From: CAMQVM01 sp044433365
GTDB lineage: Bacteria > Bacteroidota > Bacteroidia > Bacteroidales > Rikenellaceae
Length of the DNA: 53,874 nucleotides
Assembly: GCA_044433365.1 (NCBI GenBank)
Contig: JAWXTR010000005.1
Location: forward strand, 1-53,874
Direction: 5' to 3'
The number at the start of each line of letters is the position of its first letter. Within the stretch, counting starts at the first letter, position 1. Both the position numbers and the translations under genes were made by a program. A model generated the notes under the pieces. It did no database searches. It saw only the letters and a program-made list of their open reading frames with translations, and was not told the origin of the DNA. Positions 27,767 to 35,945 of this stretch are shown here, piece after piece.

Positions 27767-28555
27767 TTAAATAACCTCAATTGCTTTACTTTGCACCCAA
27801 CCACGATTGCCACTTGCAACCATTATTTCGCTCCAATTACCGATTTTGTCGATAACCGTAACTACTGCACCCTCATTGATAATAAAAATATCTTTACCGT
27901 TATTATCGGGCGAACTTTTTACCGCTTCGGCACTACTTACAATCACCGCTACATCCGAAGCGACAATTTCATTTTTACGCTCGACCGAAAAAATCAGTGA
28001 AACTATAAAACAAGATAGCGCAATGGTTGCGATAGTAAACCCAATCTTACGCTTAAACGGTGTATTTGAGAGCAAATAGAACATTGCCGCCGAAAATAGC
28101 AGAGCAAACATCGCAATGCTCAGAAATGCCCAACCATTAGAGCTAAGCTGCACCTTTACATCTCGATAAAAGCTCTTTAAGAAAAATTCTGGCAATTGCT
28201 CTATTCTATTTTTAGTCTGTGCTTCAGCAATTTTTAGGTTGTGAGCTATCTCTGTATCCCCTGGTGCTAGTCGTTCAGCACGCTTATAGTTTACGATAGA
28301 TTTTCCTACGTTTCCCAGTTTAAAATAGCTGTTTGCCTTGTTGTAGTAGAGCTTTGAACTTTCGTAGCCCATATTCATAATTTGTTCATACTCCTCAACA
28401 GCTTTTTGGTAGTCGCCTGCACTATACGCTGCATTTGCTCTCTGCCAAAGTGTATCAACCTGCACTTTTGCAGGCTCACTAGCCTTTACACTACCTATTA
28501 AGACCACAAAAAAGGCAGCAAAAACTAACATTATTTTATATCTCATACTCTTCAT
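27767..28555 (-). CDS. batE: BatE: TPR and SH3-domain membrane protein
   Basis: A 262-residue protein with a signal peptide (about 1-25), TPR repeats (about 33-115: NAAYSAGDYQKAVEEYEQ, ANSYFKLGNVGKSIVNY) and two membrane segments (142-162, 171-190). A C-terminal SH3-like domain (200-262, ending WSEIMVASGNRGWVQSK) completes it. This architecture and its place after batD define BatE. Bat proteins are membrane proteins linked to oxygen or stress tolerance in Bacteroides and Leptospira; the mechanism is not settled. A second in-frame ATG at 28546 is possible. Confidence 0.9.
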   Translation of the reverse strand: MKSMRYKIMLVFAAFFVVLIGSVKASEPAKVQVDTLWQRANAAYSAGDYQKAVEEYEQIMNMGYESSKLYYNKANSYFKLGNVGKSIVNYKRAERLAPGDTEIAHNLKIAEAQTKNRIEQLPEFFLKSFYRDVKVQLSSNGWAFLSIAMFALLFSAAMFYLLSNTPFKRKIGFTIATIALSCFIVSLIFSVERKNEIVASDVAVIVSSAEAVKSSPDNNGKDIFIINEGAVVTVIDKIGNWSEIMVASGNRGWVQSKAIEVI

Positions 28556-28581
28556 ATCTCTATTTTTAAAAATATTCTTTA

Positions 28582-28638
28582 GGGGAGTTCTAATAATTGG
28601 TTTTATTTGATTTTTCTTTTAATGTTTTAGAAGTACCC
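28582..28638. repeat. GGGGAGTTCTAATAATTGG element, copy between batD and batE
   Basis: GGGGAGTTCTAATAATTGG followed by TTTTATTTGATTTTT and ending TTTTAGAAGTACCC. The ends are imperfect inverted repeats. Related copies lie at 45757-45800 and 51989-52151. Confidence 0.7.
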
Positions 28639-28650
28639 TTTAGAGGTTAG

Positions 28651-30480
28651 CTATAATTTTGATTCCAATCTACCGATTAGTAGAAGTGTGCGCTCATACA
28701 CATCGCTCATCTTAACATCTGTAGATGGCGAATATTGCGCAAATTCACAATCGGAAATTGTAGAAAGAAGCTGCTCAATATCTTCTGTAACAACACTTTT
28801 TTGCTCCATAGCCTCACGTATTGTCTCTTTCGATAGGCGTGCAACCTCAATATTGAGTTTGTCGCTAACATATCCACTTAGTGCACGCAACATTTCGCTA
28901 TAGAATTCATTTTGCATATTGTCTTTCATATGTTTATTAGCATTTTTCAGACGAGAAAGAGCCACTTTATTAGCCTTCTTATTTTTCTGTTTTACCGTAT
29001 CACGTAGCTCTTTAATGCGCTTATTGAGGTAGATAATCGTAGCTGCAAATATAGCACAAATAAGAAGCAAAATAATAATGTAGCCTACCGAACCCACAAA
29101 ATAGTCACCACTCGGACGGAGCTTATGATCACCAACTTTTATAAAATGAATATCTTCACCCAAAATTCTTAAATCCTCTTTCGACACACTACTAACAATT
29201 CCAGAATTGGTGGTAGAACCTGTCATATCGGCAAGCACTTTAAGAGGGAATGTATCGGAGCTAAGAGTTATATATTTCGAACTTTTTGGACTGAAATAGG
29301 TAAACTCAATTGCTGGTAATGTAAATTCACCCTCAGCACGAGCAATAAATGGATATTCTATAGATTTAGAACCATTAATATTTGAAATTGTCGTTTTGTA
29401 GTTGTCTTTTGTTTTCGACGGATATACCTCAAAAGAGCCAGGAAGATCCAATTTTGGATTTGCTATCAAAGGGAAGTTACCACTACCTTCAATATTTAAC
29501 ACTATTGCATTTGAACCATTTGCCGAAATCTTTTCACTATTGATTTTGCTACTTATTTTAAATTCCCCTACTGCACCAGTAAACGACTCAGGCGCACCAG
29601 TAGGGAGCGGTTTAACATCAATTTTTATTGGCGTAGTTTTAATCTGTTTTGTAACATTCATCACCTGCTGACGCATTCCAAAGAAGCTATCAAACAGCGA
29701 ACCTTGCGAAGATTGCGCACCATTATCGACCACTACCGAGGCGATAGCATCAAGACTCATCTGTTCAATCTGAAGTTCACCACTTTTTTGAGGGAAAAGC
29801 AAGAAATTTTTGATTACCCAAGTGTCGTACACCTTGCCGTTATAGGTCTCACGCTCCATTTTTGGCTCACCCATAGCAACCTCTTGATTCCAGAAGCCAT
29901 TAAATGCTGCCAAACGAGCATTGTTTATACCTGCTATCTGCACACGTGAATAAACCTTTAACTCCACAAGCAGAGGCTCACCAACATACACCGATTTGCG
30001 ATTTGCAACAGCTCTAAGCAAGATATCATCAGGTAGAATTGTCCCACTCTCGTTTGAGCCACTACCCGACCTATTTTGGCTGCTACTCTGCTGTGACGAG
30101 CCACGCTCTTTTGTCACCTCAATATCCAACGTCTTTGTAGATTGACTCTTTCCGTCAATTACACCAGTAGCCGCCCCAATTTTTGCATTTCCCTCCACCT
30201 CTGGCACAAGCACGTAGGTGTAGGTGTAGCGATTTGAACGGTTTAAAACGCCATTAATATATTCGATATTTGTACTTGTCGAGACTGTAGGTCCTGCAAT
30301 TACATTAAATCCATCGAAAGAGGGTGCCGAAAAATCTTCAATCTCCTCTGTAGCCACAAACTCCACTCTAAATGGCTGCCCAAGAGCCACAATCGTAGGT
30401 GCACTCACCGTAAACTGATCTTGTGCCCACATCATTAGGGGCATTAGCAGCAGTAGTAATGAAAATAGATACTTCTTCAT
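28651..30480 (-). CDS. batD: BatD: Ig-like oxygen-tolerance protein
   Basis: A 609-residue protein of the BatD family (PF13584). It has a signal peptide (MKKYLFSLLLLLMPLMMWAQ), a long periplasmic region of Ig-like folds beginning FTVSAPTIVALGQPFRVEF, and a single membrane segment (about 463-484). A basic, helical cytoplasmic tail of about 120 residues ends the protein. A Ser/Gly-rich linker (GSSQQSSSQNRSGSGSNESG) lies around residue 140. It lies 15 bp after batB. BatD is thought to act with the VWA proteins BatA and BatB in a membrane complex. Confidence 0.92.
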   Translation of the reverse strand: MKKYLFSLLLLLMPLMMWAQDQFTVSAPTIVALGQPFRVEFVATEEIEDFSAPSFDGFNVIAGPTVSTSTNIEYINGVLNRSNRYTYTYVLVPEVEGNAKIGAATGVIDGKSQSTKTLDIEVTKERGSSQQSSSQNRSGSGSNESGTILPDDILLRAVANRKSVYVGEPLLVELKVYSRVQIAGINNARLAAFNGFWNQEVAMGEPKMERETYNGKVYDTWVIKNFLLFPQKSGELQIEQMSLDAIASVVVDNGAQSSQGSLFDSFFGMRQQVMNVTKQIKTTPIKIDVKPLPTGAPESFTGAVGEFKISSKINSEKISANGSNAIVLNIEGSGNFPLIANPKLDLPGSFEVYPSKTKDNYKTTISNINGSKSIEYPFIARAEGEFTLPAIEFTYFSPKSSKYITLSSDTFPLKVLADMTGSTTNSGIVSSVSKEDLRILGEDIHFIKVGDHKLRPSGDYFVGSVGYIIILLLICAIFAATIIYLNKRIKELRDTVKQKNKKANKVALSRLKNANKHMKDNMQNEFYSEMLRALSGYVSDKLNIEVARLSKETIREAMEQKSVVTEDIEQLLSTISDCEFAQYSPSTDVKMSDVYERTLLLIGRLESKL

Positions 30481-30495
30481 TATATATATATTTTT

Positions 30496-31524
30496 TTAAT
30501 TCTTCTCTTTTTTATTAAAAATAGTCAAACGAGCAATAAACTGGTTTTTTCGCTCCAAAGTTACAAATTCTATAATTAAAAATAACAATGCTAAGGCTAA
30601 AATATATTGAAATTGCTCATTATATTCATCAAAAACCATCGAACTAAACTCTTTACTCTCCAAATTATGAATCTCTCTGACAATTTCATCCAATCCGATT
30701 GAACGATTTGAGGCACGAATATACGACCCTCCTGTTGACATAGCCAGCTCCTGTAACTCTTTTTCAGCAAGTCGAGAAATCACCATATTTCCATCCTCAT
30801 CCTTCATAGTTTCACCCCCAATTGTGATAGGAGTACCCTCTGGAGTACCAATACCAACTACATGCACCGCAATACCCATATCCGAAAGGGTCTTAGCAGA
30901 AGTAGCGAGCGCACCAGCGTGATCCTCACCATCCGAAATTAGGATTATTGCTCTACTTTTATCACTCTGCGCCGAAAATGAGCGTGCAGCAAGCGATAGA
31001 GCCTTTCCAATATCGGTACCTTGATTAGATACCATCGACGGAGAGATATATTGCACAAAATTTTGTGCCGAAACAAAGTCGGAAGTGATAGGAAGCTGCA
31101 CAAAAGCGTCACCAGCAAAGACTATCAGCCCCAATCTATCTTCTGTAAGCGAAGAGGCAAGATTTGACAGTGCAAATTTTGTTCGCTCCAGACGTGATGG
31201 CGAAATATCCTCTGCAAGCATACTATTCGACACATCGACAACTGCCATAATCTCTACACCACTCTTCTTAACCTGCTTTAGCTTTGAACCAAGCTGCGGA
31301 CGGGCGATGGCGATAATTACAAATGCAAGAGCAACTACCGTTAACACATATTTTATTTTCACCTTATACCACGAGGCAAAAGGCGAAAGCTGTTTGATTA
31401 AATCTGGATTACCAAATCGTTTTAAACGCACACTATGGCGATGTTTTACAAAAAAATATAGAGCAATAATTGGCACTATCAGTAGTAGTAGATAGAGATA
31501 TTGCGCCGATTCAAATCTAAACAT
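30496..31524 (-). CDS. batB: BatB: VWA-domain membrane protein
   Basis: A 342-residue protein with an N-terminal aerotolerance-regulator segment containing two membrane helices (about 8-27, 57-76). A von Willebrand A domain follows, with the MIDAS motif VVDVSNSMLAED (D-x-S-x-S) at about 92-103 and an ISDGEDH segment. A C-terminal membrane helix lies at about 309-328. It follows batA by 33 bp. VWA domains bind metal-dependent partners. I call it BatB from its position as the second of two adjacent VWA genes. Confidence 0.9.
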   Translation of the reverse strand: MFRFESAQYLYLLLLIVPIIALYFFVKHRHSVRLKRFGNPDLIKQLSPFASWYKVKIKYVLTVVALAFVIIAIARPQLGSKLKQVKKSGVEIMAVVDVSNSMLAEDISPSRLERTKFALSNLASSLTEDRLGLIVFAGDAFVQLPITSDFVSAQNFVQYISPSMVSNQGTDIGKALSLAARSFSAQSDKSRAIILISDGEDHAGALATSAKTLSDMGIAVHVVGIGTPEGTPITIGGETMKDEDGNMVISRLAEKELQELAMSTGGSYIRASNRSIGLDEIVREIHNLESKEFSSMVFDEYNEQFQYILALALLFLIIEFVTLERKNQFIARLTIFNKKEKN

Positions 31525-31557
31525 AATTTTAGTTTTAGTTTAGGGAACTTCCCCATA

Positions 31558-32553
31558 TTACGGAATTTGACGAAGATAGAGATGACGAACCAAAATCTCT
31601 GCAAGAAGTGCTCCAAGAGCAAGTAGCGCAAAGAGTAAAAACTGTTCACTGTAGACAGTATAATTCTCAACATCTATTTTTGTCTTTTCCAAAGAGTTAA
31701 TCTCATCATAAATATTTTGAAGGCTTTGATTGTCGGTAGCTCTAAAGTAACGACCACCTGTAATCTCGGCAATCTGCTTTAAAGTATCTTCATCAATCTC
31801 CACTTTTGCCTGTACAAAGGTTATATTGCCCCACGCATCGATTGCTGGCGAGGGAGCAGTGCCCATACTTCCCACACCAATAGTGTAGACCTTAACACCC
31901 AAAGCCTCAGCACTCTCAGCCGCTGTAATCGGGGTAATCTGACCGCTATTATTGACTCCATCGGTTAGAAGTATCACAACTTTGCTCTCCGCATTACTCT
32001 CACGTAGGCGGTTTATAGAGGTTGCAAGCCCTAAACCTATAGCAGTACCATCGTCGATAACTCCACTCTCAACTTGATTAAGTAGATTTATCAACGAAGC
32101 ATGGTCGGTAGTTAGTGGGCTTTGCGTAAAGCTCTCTCCAGCAAAAATAGTCAAACCAATACGGTCGCTTTTACGATCTAAAATAAATTTTGTGGCAACA
32201 TCCTTTGCCGCATTCATTCTATCAGGCTTAAAATCTCGTGCAAGCATACTTGTAGAGATATCAAGCGAAAGCACTATATCGACACCCTCTGTCGAGATTG
32301 TTTGGTTGTCGGAAGATGATTGTGGACGTGCCATTGCAACAACGATAAGCCCAATAGCCACAATCCGCAACAGAAAAGGTAGGTGACGCAAATAATATTT
32401 CACCCCTTTTGGCAAACTTTTCACCGCTGCAACGCTCGACATAGTTATCGCCGCCTTTCCACCCCTAAATTTATATAGGTAGTAGCCAATCATTAATGGC
32501 ACTATCAAAAGTAGGTAGAATAGTTGAGGGTTTTCAAATCTTACTATATCCAT
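31558..32553 (-). CDS. batA: BatA: VWA-domain membrane protein
   Basis: A 331-residue protein starting MDIVRFENPQLFYLLLIVP, with N-terminal membrane helices, a VWA domain with MIDAS LSLDISTSMLARDF (D-x-S-x-S) and LTDGVNNSGQ, and a C-terminal membrane helix. An upstream in-frame ATG (32640) would add 29 polar, Asn/Thr-rich residues and no signal, so I use 32553. In most Bacteroidetes batA comes straight after the BatD-like protein and precedes batC. Here batC lies upstream, and 391 bp of spacer with hairpin repeats separates the two. Confidence 0.9.
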   Translation of the reverse strand: MDIVRFENPQLFYLLLIVPLMIGYYLYKFRGGKAAITMSSVAAVKSLPKGVKYYLRHLPFLLRIVAIGLIVVAMARPQSSSDNQTISTEGVDIVLSLDISTSMLARDFKPDRMNAAKDVATKFILDRKSDRIGLTIFAGESFTQSPLTTDHASLINLLNQVESGVIDDGTAIGLGLATSINRLRESNAESKVVILLTDGVNNSGQITPITAAESAEALGVKVYTIGVGSMGTAPSPAIDAWGNITFVQAKVEIDEDTLKQIAEITGGRYFRATDNQSLQNIYDEINSLEKTKIDVENYTVYSEQFLLFALLALGALLAEILVRHLYLRQIP

Positions 32554-32686
32554 TTTTTTGTTTTTTGTTATTTTGTTGGTATTTGTGGATTTCTCAGAAT
32601 TTGTGATAGAATTACTGAAAAGTCTCTCAACCGTTATCAACTAAATTTTGATACCTTGCATCGACCCACGTAGAGTGCTCAATAAG

Positions 32687-32937
32687 TAGAGTGCTCGATA
32701 GGTGGATGAAATTTTGAAGATGGTGAAAAAATGATTGCCGGGAGCATACTTCTAGTATGTGACCAAAATCATTTTTTCAGCATCTTTGAAATTTCGCCGC
32801 CTTGCAATCATCCCACGTAGAGTGCTCGATAGGTGGATGAAATTTTGAAGATGGTGAAAAAATGATTGCCGGGAGCATACTCTTAAGTATGTGACCAAAA
32901 TCATTTTTTCAGCATCTTTGAAATTTCGCCGCCTTGC
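32687..32937. repeat. Tandem duplication of a hairpin unit (period 131 bp)
   Basis: Units 32687-32806 and 32818-32937 are almost identical, starting TAGAGTGCTCGATAGGTGG; they differ mainly in the loop around CATACT(T)CT. Each is itself a large imperfect hairpin: the arm GATGAAATTTTGAAGATGGT with AAAAAATGATT pairs with AATCATTTTTTCAGCATCTT and beyond, ending GCCGCC. They occupy the batC-batA spacer within the bat operon. Short TAGAGTGCTC copies flank them. Confidence 0.9.
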
Positions 32938-32944
32938 GAGTACT

Positions 32945-33772
32945 CTACCACTGTTTACCACTTTTATTAACTATACCAATAGCCTTCTTCTCATTAACCT
33001 TCTCCTGCGTCTTATCCTCACTAGCTTGCACAGCATTTAGTAGCTGCTCTGCCTGCTCTGGAGTCATTTGATTAGGATTTGGCTGACCTTGAGACTCTTG
33101 ATTTTCACCATTTCCATCATTTTGATTATCATTGTTTTGATCTTGATTTTGATCTTGGTTCTGATCTTGGTTCTGATCTTGGTCTTGATTTTGATCGCTA
33201 TTTTGGTCTTGGTTTTGATTCTGGTTGTCGTTTTGATCTTGGTTCTGCTGATTATCTTGATTTTGGTCTTGATTATCTTGATTATCTTGGTTGTCTTGAT
33301 TATCCTGATTATCTTGATTTTGGTCGTTTTGCAGCAGAGCCTGCGCATACGCTAAATTTTGCTTAGCCAGCGTATCAGTAGGATTTACACGAAGCGAACT
33401 TTTGTAAGCCTCGATTGCCTCCTCCAATTTTCGCTCTTTAAGAAAACCGTCACCTAGATTAAACGCACTATTTGCACCATCCATATTGCCACTATCGAGC
33501 TTTGCAACCTGTTCAAATAGCTTTCTACTATCCTCATATCGCTCTTGACGATATAGAGTAGATGCAAGGTTGTATGCACCGCTTAGCGAACTACTATCTA
33601 CACTCATAGCACGTAAAAAGTCGATTTCTGCTTCGGTATATTGCCCTTTTTCGTAGTGACGACTACCCTCTCGGATATATCGTTTTCCCTCTTGTGCAAA
33701 ACTGCAAATTGAGGCAAAAAGCAGGATAAATAGCGATAAAATCGAAACTTTTCTTAAAATTAAACTCTCCAT
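32945..33772 (-). CDS. batC: BatC-like TPR lipidless secreted protein with a Gln/Asn/Asp-rich tail
   Basis: A 275-residue protein with a signal peptide (about 1-26, ending SICSFAQ) and three or four TPR repeats (about 30-150: HYEKGQYTEAEIDFLRAM, EAIEAYKSSLRVNP). A low-complexity tract (about 153-222) is built almost only of Asn, Gln and Asp in short NQDNQD and DQNQ units. A C-terminus of about 40 normal residues follows. TPR plus such a tract is typical of the BatC position. The coding DNA of the tract (about 33105-33330) is a tandem repeat and its length is likely to vary between strains. Its ATG overlaps the stop codon of the upstream gene by one base (TAATG), implying coupled translation. 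Confidence 0.85.
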   Translation of the reverse strand: MESLILRKVSILSLFILLFASICSFAQEGKRYIREGSRHYEKGQYTEAEIDFLRAMSVDSSSLSGAYNLASTLYRQERYEDSRKLFEQVAKLDSGNMDGANSAFNLGDGFLKERKLEEAIEAYKSSLRVNPTDTLAKQNLAYAQALLQNDQNQDNQDNQDNQDNQDNQDQNQDNQQNQDQNDNQNQNQDQNSDQNQDQDQNQDQNQDQNQDQNNDNQNDGNGENQESQGQPNPNQMTPEQAEQLLNAVQASEDKTQEKVNEKKAIGIVNKSGKQW

Positions 33773-34971
33773 TAAATCTTATCTCCTTCCTCCTCATTAC
33801 TATGAGGCTTATACTGCTCAATATTTTCCTCTTCTTTCGCTGCATCATTCAAATTTTCTTCTTCTTTATCGGAATTTTCTTGAGAATTTGGCTTTACAAT
33901 ATCAACAGCATCTTTCATATCACCCTCCTCTTTCACCTCCATAGGAAGTAGTTTTGTCTCCTCAACAAAGAAGTAGGCATTATCGTAAGATGAGCGACAA
34001 TCGTCGTTAGAAGGGGTTGCCTTAGCAAATTTTACATAGTCGGAAAGATACAAAAGCTCTTTTACTCTCTCAACCTCACGACCATTTATATCAATCTCAG
34101 CCAAAGCATCAAAAATCTCAGCAGAGGTCATCTCCATTGCATTAATATCATAACGCCCAACCAAATATATACGGATTGCATCGGTAAGACGTGTGTAATA
34201 CTCCTTATATCGACCATTTTCCCACACCTTTTCGTGTGCAATCTGCTCAAGAGTGCGAATTGCAGTAACATGCGGTGGCTCAGCAGGGCGAACATACACA
34301 TTTTTACGCTTACGATAGCGAATATACCAAATTATTGCTGCTATAATTAGCACCAATACCAAACCTATATAGGTGTAGATTGAGCTAAAAATATCACGCA
34401 TGTAATATTTTAACTCATCAAAGGTGAATGGCTCTTTCATAAGAGGTTTAAGATCAGCCATCTGATATGTTGCAGTATCAATAAGATATGTTTCGACATA
34501 CAATTTTACAGAATCAGAGTAGATTGTATCGTTAATATTCTTATCAATATAGACAACAGGTATCTCTTTAAAAGTGTAGATACCTCTCTCAAAGCTAGTT
34601 AGCTTTTGGCGAGCTTCAAGGGTAACTGTGCGATTATCTTGCGCTATAGTGTCAACCACCATACCGCTAAGTGTCTCAACCTTACCTTCACCCGATTTTG
34701 CATCAACCTCAGGGAGAGCTATAAGCTGCGTTATATCCTTTTTTACCGTAACTATCAGGTCGACTTGGTCGCCAATCATTATTGAATCACGAGAGAGCCG
34801 AACCGATATTTCTGGTCTATTTTTAACCACCACCTCATCGCTTTTTTGCTCAGTTTGCCTCAATGTAGATTGGGCTGCAAAGGCAAATCCACTCTTTTTT
34901 GTAGGTAAAAAAAGCATCGAAAGCAGCAGAAGCGACAGTAATAGCTTAGAGCTTAAAAATTTACTACTCAT
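33772..34971 (-). CDS. BatD-like membrane protein of the bat operon
   Basis: A 399-residue protein commonly found between the DUF58 gene and the VWA genes in Bacteroidetes bat operons. It has a hydrophobic N-terminus (about 8-32), a periplasmic Ig-like domain resembling BatD (about 52-165: SVRLSRDSIMIGDQVDLIVTV) and a membrane helix (199-216). A cytoplasmic helical domain (about 240-345: TDAIRIYLVGRYDINAMEMTSAEI) and an acidic tail follow. I do not know a specific function. The stop codon overlaps the batC start, and the gene begins 4 bp after the DUF58 gene, so it is fully embedded in the operon. Confidence 0.82.
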   Translation of the reverse strand: MSSKFLSSKLLLSLLLLSMLFLPTKKSGFAFAAQSTLRQTEQKSDEVVVKNRPEISVRLSRDSIMIGDQVDLIVTVKKDITQLIALPEVDAKSGEGKVETLSGMVVDTIAQDNRTVTLEARQKLTSFERGIYTFKEIPVVYIDKNINDTIYSDSVKLYVETYLIDTATYQMADLKPLMKEPFTFDELKYYMRDIFSSIYTYIGLVLVLIIAAIIWYIRYRKRKNVYVRPAEPPHVTAIRTLEQIAHEKVWENGRYKEYYTRLTDAIRIYLVGRYDINAMEMTSAEIFDALAEIDINGREVERVKELLYLSDYVKFAKATPSNDDCRSSYDNAYFFVEETKLLPMEVKEEGDMKDAVDIVKPNSQENSDKEEENLNDAAKEEENIEQYKPHSNEEEGDKI

Positions 34972-34975
34972 ACCG

Positions 34976-35860
34976 TTATCGTTGTTTAAACAGTTTTATC
35001 AACATTTTTACGTAGTCATCATCGGTCGAAATTTTTACATTGTCGATACGATTGCGCATTAGGGTATTCTCAATTATAAAATTCATCTTTTGCCCATGTA
35101 GTCGATACGCATTTCTAACTTTAGAACTACTGGTGTCAACCCATACCTTTTCGCCCGTTTCTGCATCCGATAGCTCTACAATACCCACATCGGGCATCTC
35201 CTCCTCACGAGGGTCAAACACACGGATTGCAACAATATCGTGCTTTGAACGGGCAATTTTCAGTGCCTCCTCAAAATTGGCACTCTGCTCGTTCATATTT
35301 ACATCAATAAAGTCGGAAAGAACAAAGGCTGTGCAATGTTTTTTGATGGCACCCGACAAAAATCGTAAGGCTGTAGATAGGTCGGTCATTTTGCTTTTAG
35401 GTTCAAAGTCTAAAAGCTCACGAATAATACGTAGAATATGACTCTTTCCTTTTTTCGGAGGAATAAACTTTTCGACTGTGTCGCTTACAAAAATAGCACC
35501 GATTTTATCGCTATTATGGGCTGCTGAAAAGGATAAAACAGCTGCAATTTCAGTCACCATATCCTTTTTCATCCCACTAGTAGTACCAAAAAGCGGTGAA
35601 CCACTTACATCTATAATCAGCATCATTGTAAGCTCACGCTCCTCCTCGAAAATTTTGATATGAGCATCGCCACTACGTGCAGTAACATTCCAATCAATAT
35701 CACGCACATCGTCGCCAATACGATACTCCCTAACCTCACTAAACGACATACCACGCCCCTTAAAGGCACTATGATAACGCCCTGCGAATATCTCATTTGA
35801 GAGTCCTTTAGTCTTTATCTCGATTTTCCGAACTCTCTTTAGCAACTCATTACTAGACAT
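34976..35860 (-). CDS. DUF58 family protein of the bat operon
   Basis: A 294-residue soluble protein. It carries the DUF58 hallmark GDDVRDIDWNVTARSGDAHIK (about 48-68) followed by a VWA-like domain with LIIDVSGSPLFG (D-x-S-x-S). DUF58 proteins are the regular partners of MoxR ATPases. It may present or scaffold a client for MoxR-dependent remodelling. It lies 85 bp downstream of moxR, behind a heptamer array. Confidence 0.9.
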   Translation of the reverse strand: MSSNELLKRVRKIEIKTKGLSNEIFAGRYHSAFKGRGMSFSEVREYRIGDDVRDIDWNVTARSGDAHIKIFEEERELTMMLIIDVSGSPLFGTTSGMKKDMVTEIAAVLSFSAAHNSDKIGAIFVSDTVEKFIPPKKGKSHILRIIRELLDFEPKSKMTDLSTALRFLSGAIKKHCTAFVLSDFIDVNMNEQSANFEEALKIARSKHDIVAIRVFDPREEEMPDVGIVELSDAETGEKVWVDTSSSKVRNAYRLHGQKMNFIIENTLMRNRIDNVKISTDDDYVKMLIKLFKQR

Positions 35861-35945
35861 TTTCTTTAATTATAAATTATAAATTATAAATTATAAATTA
35901 TTAATAATCAACATTTATCATTAATAATTTGTAATTTATAATTAA
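35861..35945. repeat. (ATTATAA)n heptamer array between moxR and DUF58
   Basis: Four or more ATTATAA units at 7-bp period (35869-35898), then ATTAATAAT- and GTAATTTATAATT-containing sequence that partly mirrors them. The array ends within 10 bp of the DUF58 ATG. Confidence 0.75.

Noticed and set aside
32687..32937. Possible CRISPR array
   Set aside because: Only two long units, each a self-complementary hairpin, with an 11-bp interval that is too short for a spacer; no cas genes.
32752..32961. 69-residue minus-strand frame in the batC-batA spacer
   Set aside because: Its two halves are the same peptide because of the tandem hairpin duplication, and it overlaps the batC stop codon.
33064..33366. 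Ile/Leu- or Asp/Leu-rich frames across the batC repeat tract
   Set aside because: They are other-frame readings of the tandem repeat coding the Asn/Gln/Asp tail; there is no start context or family pattern.
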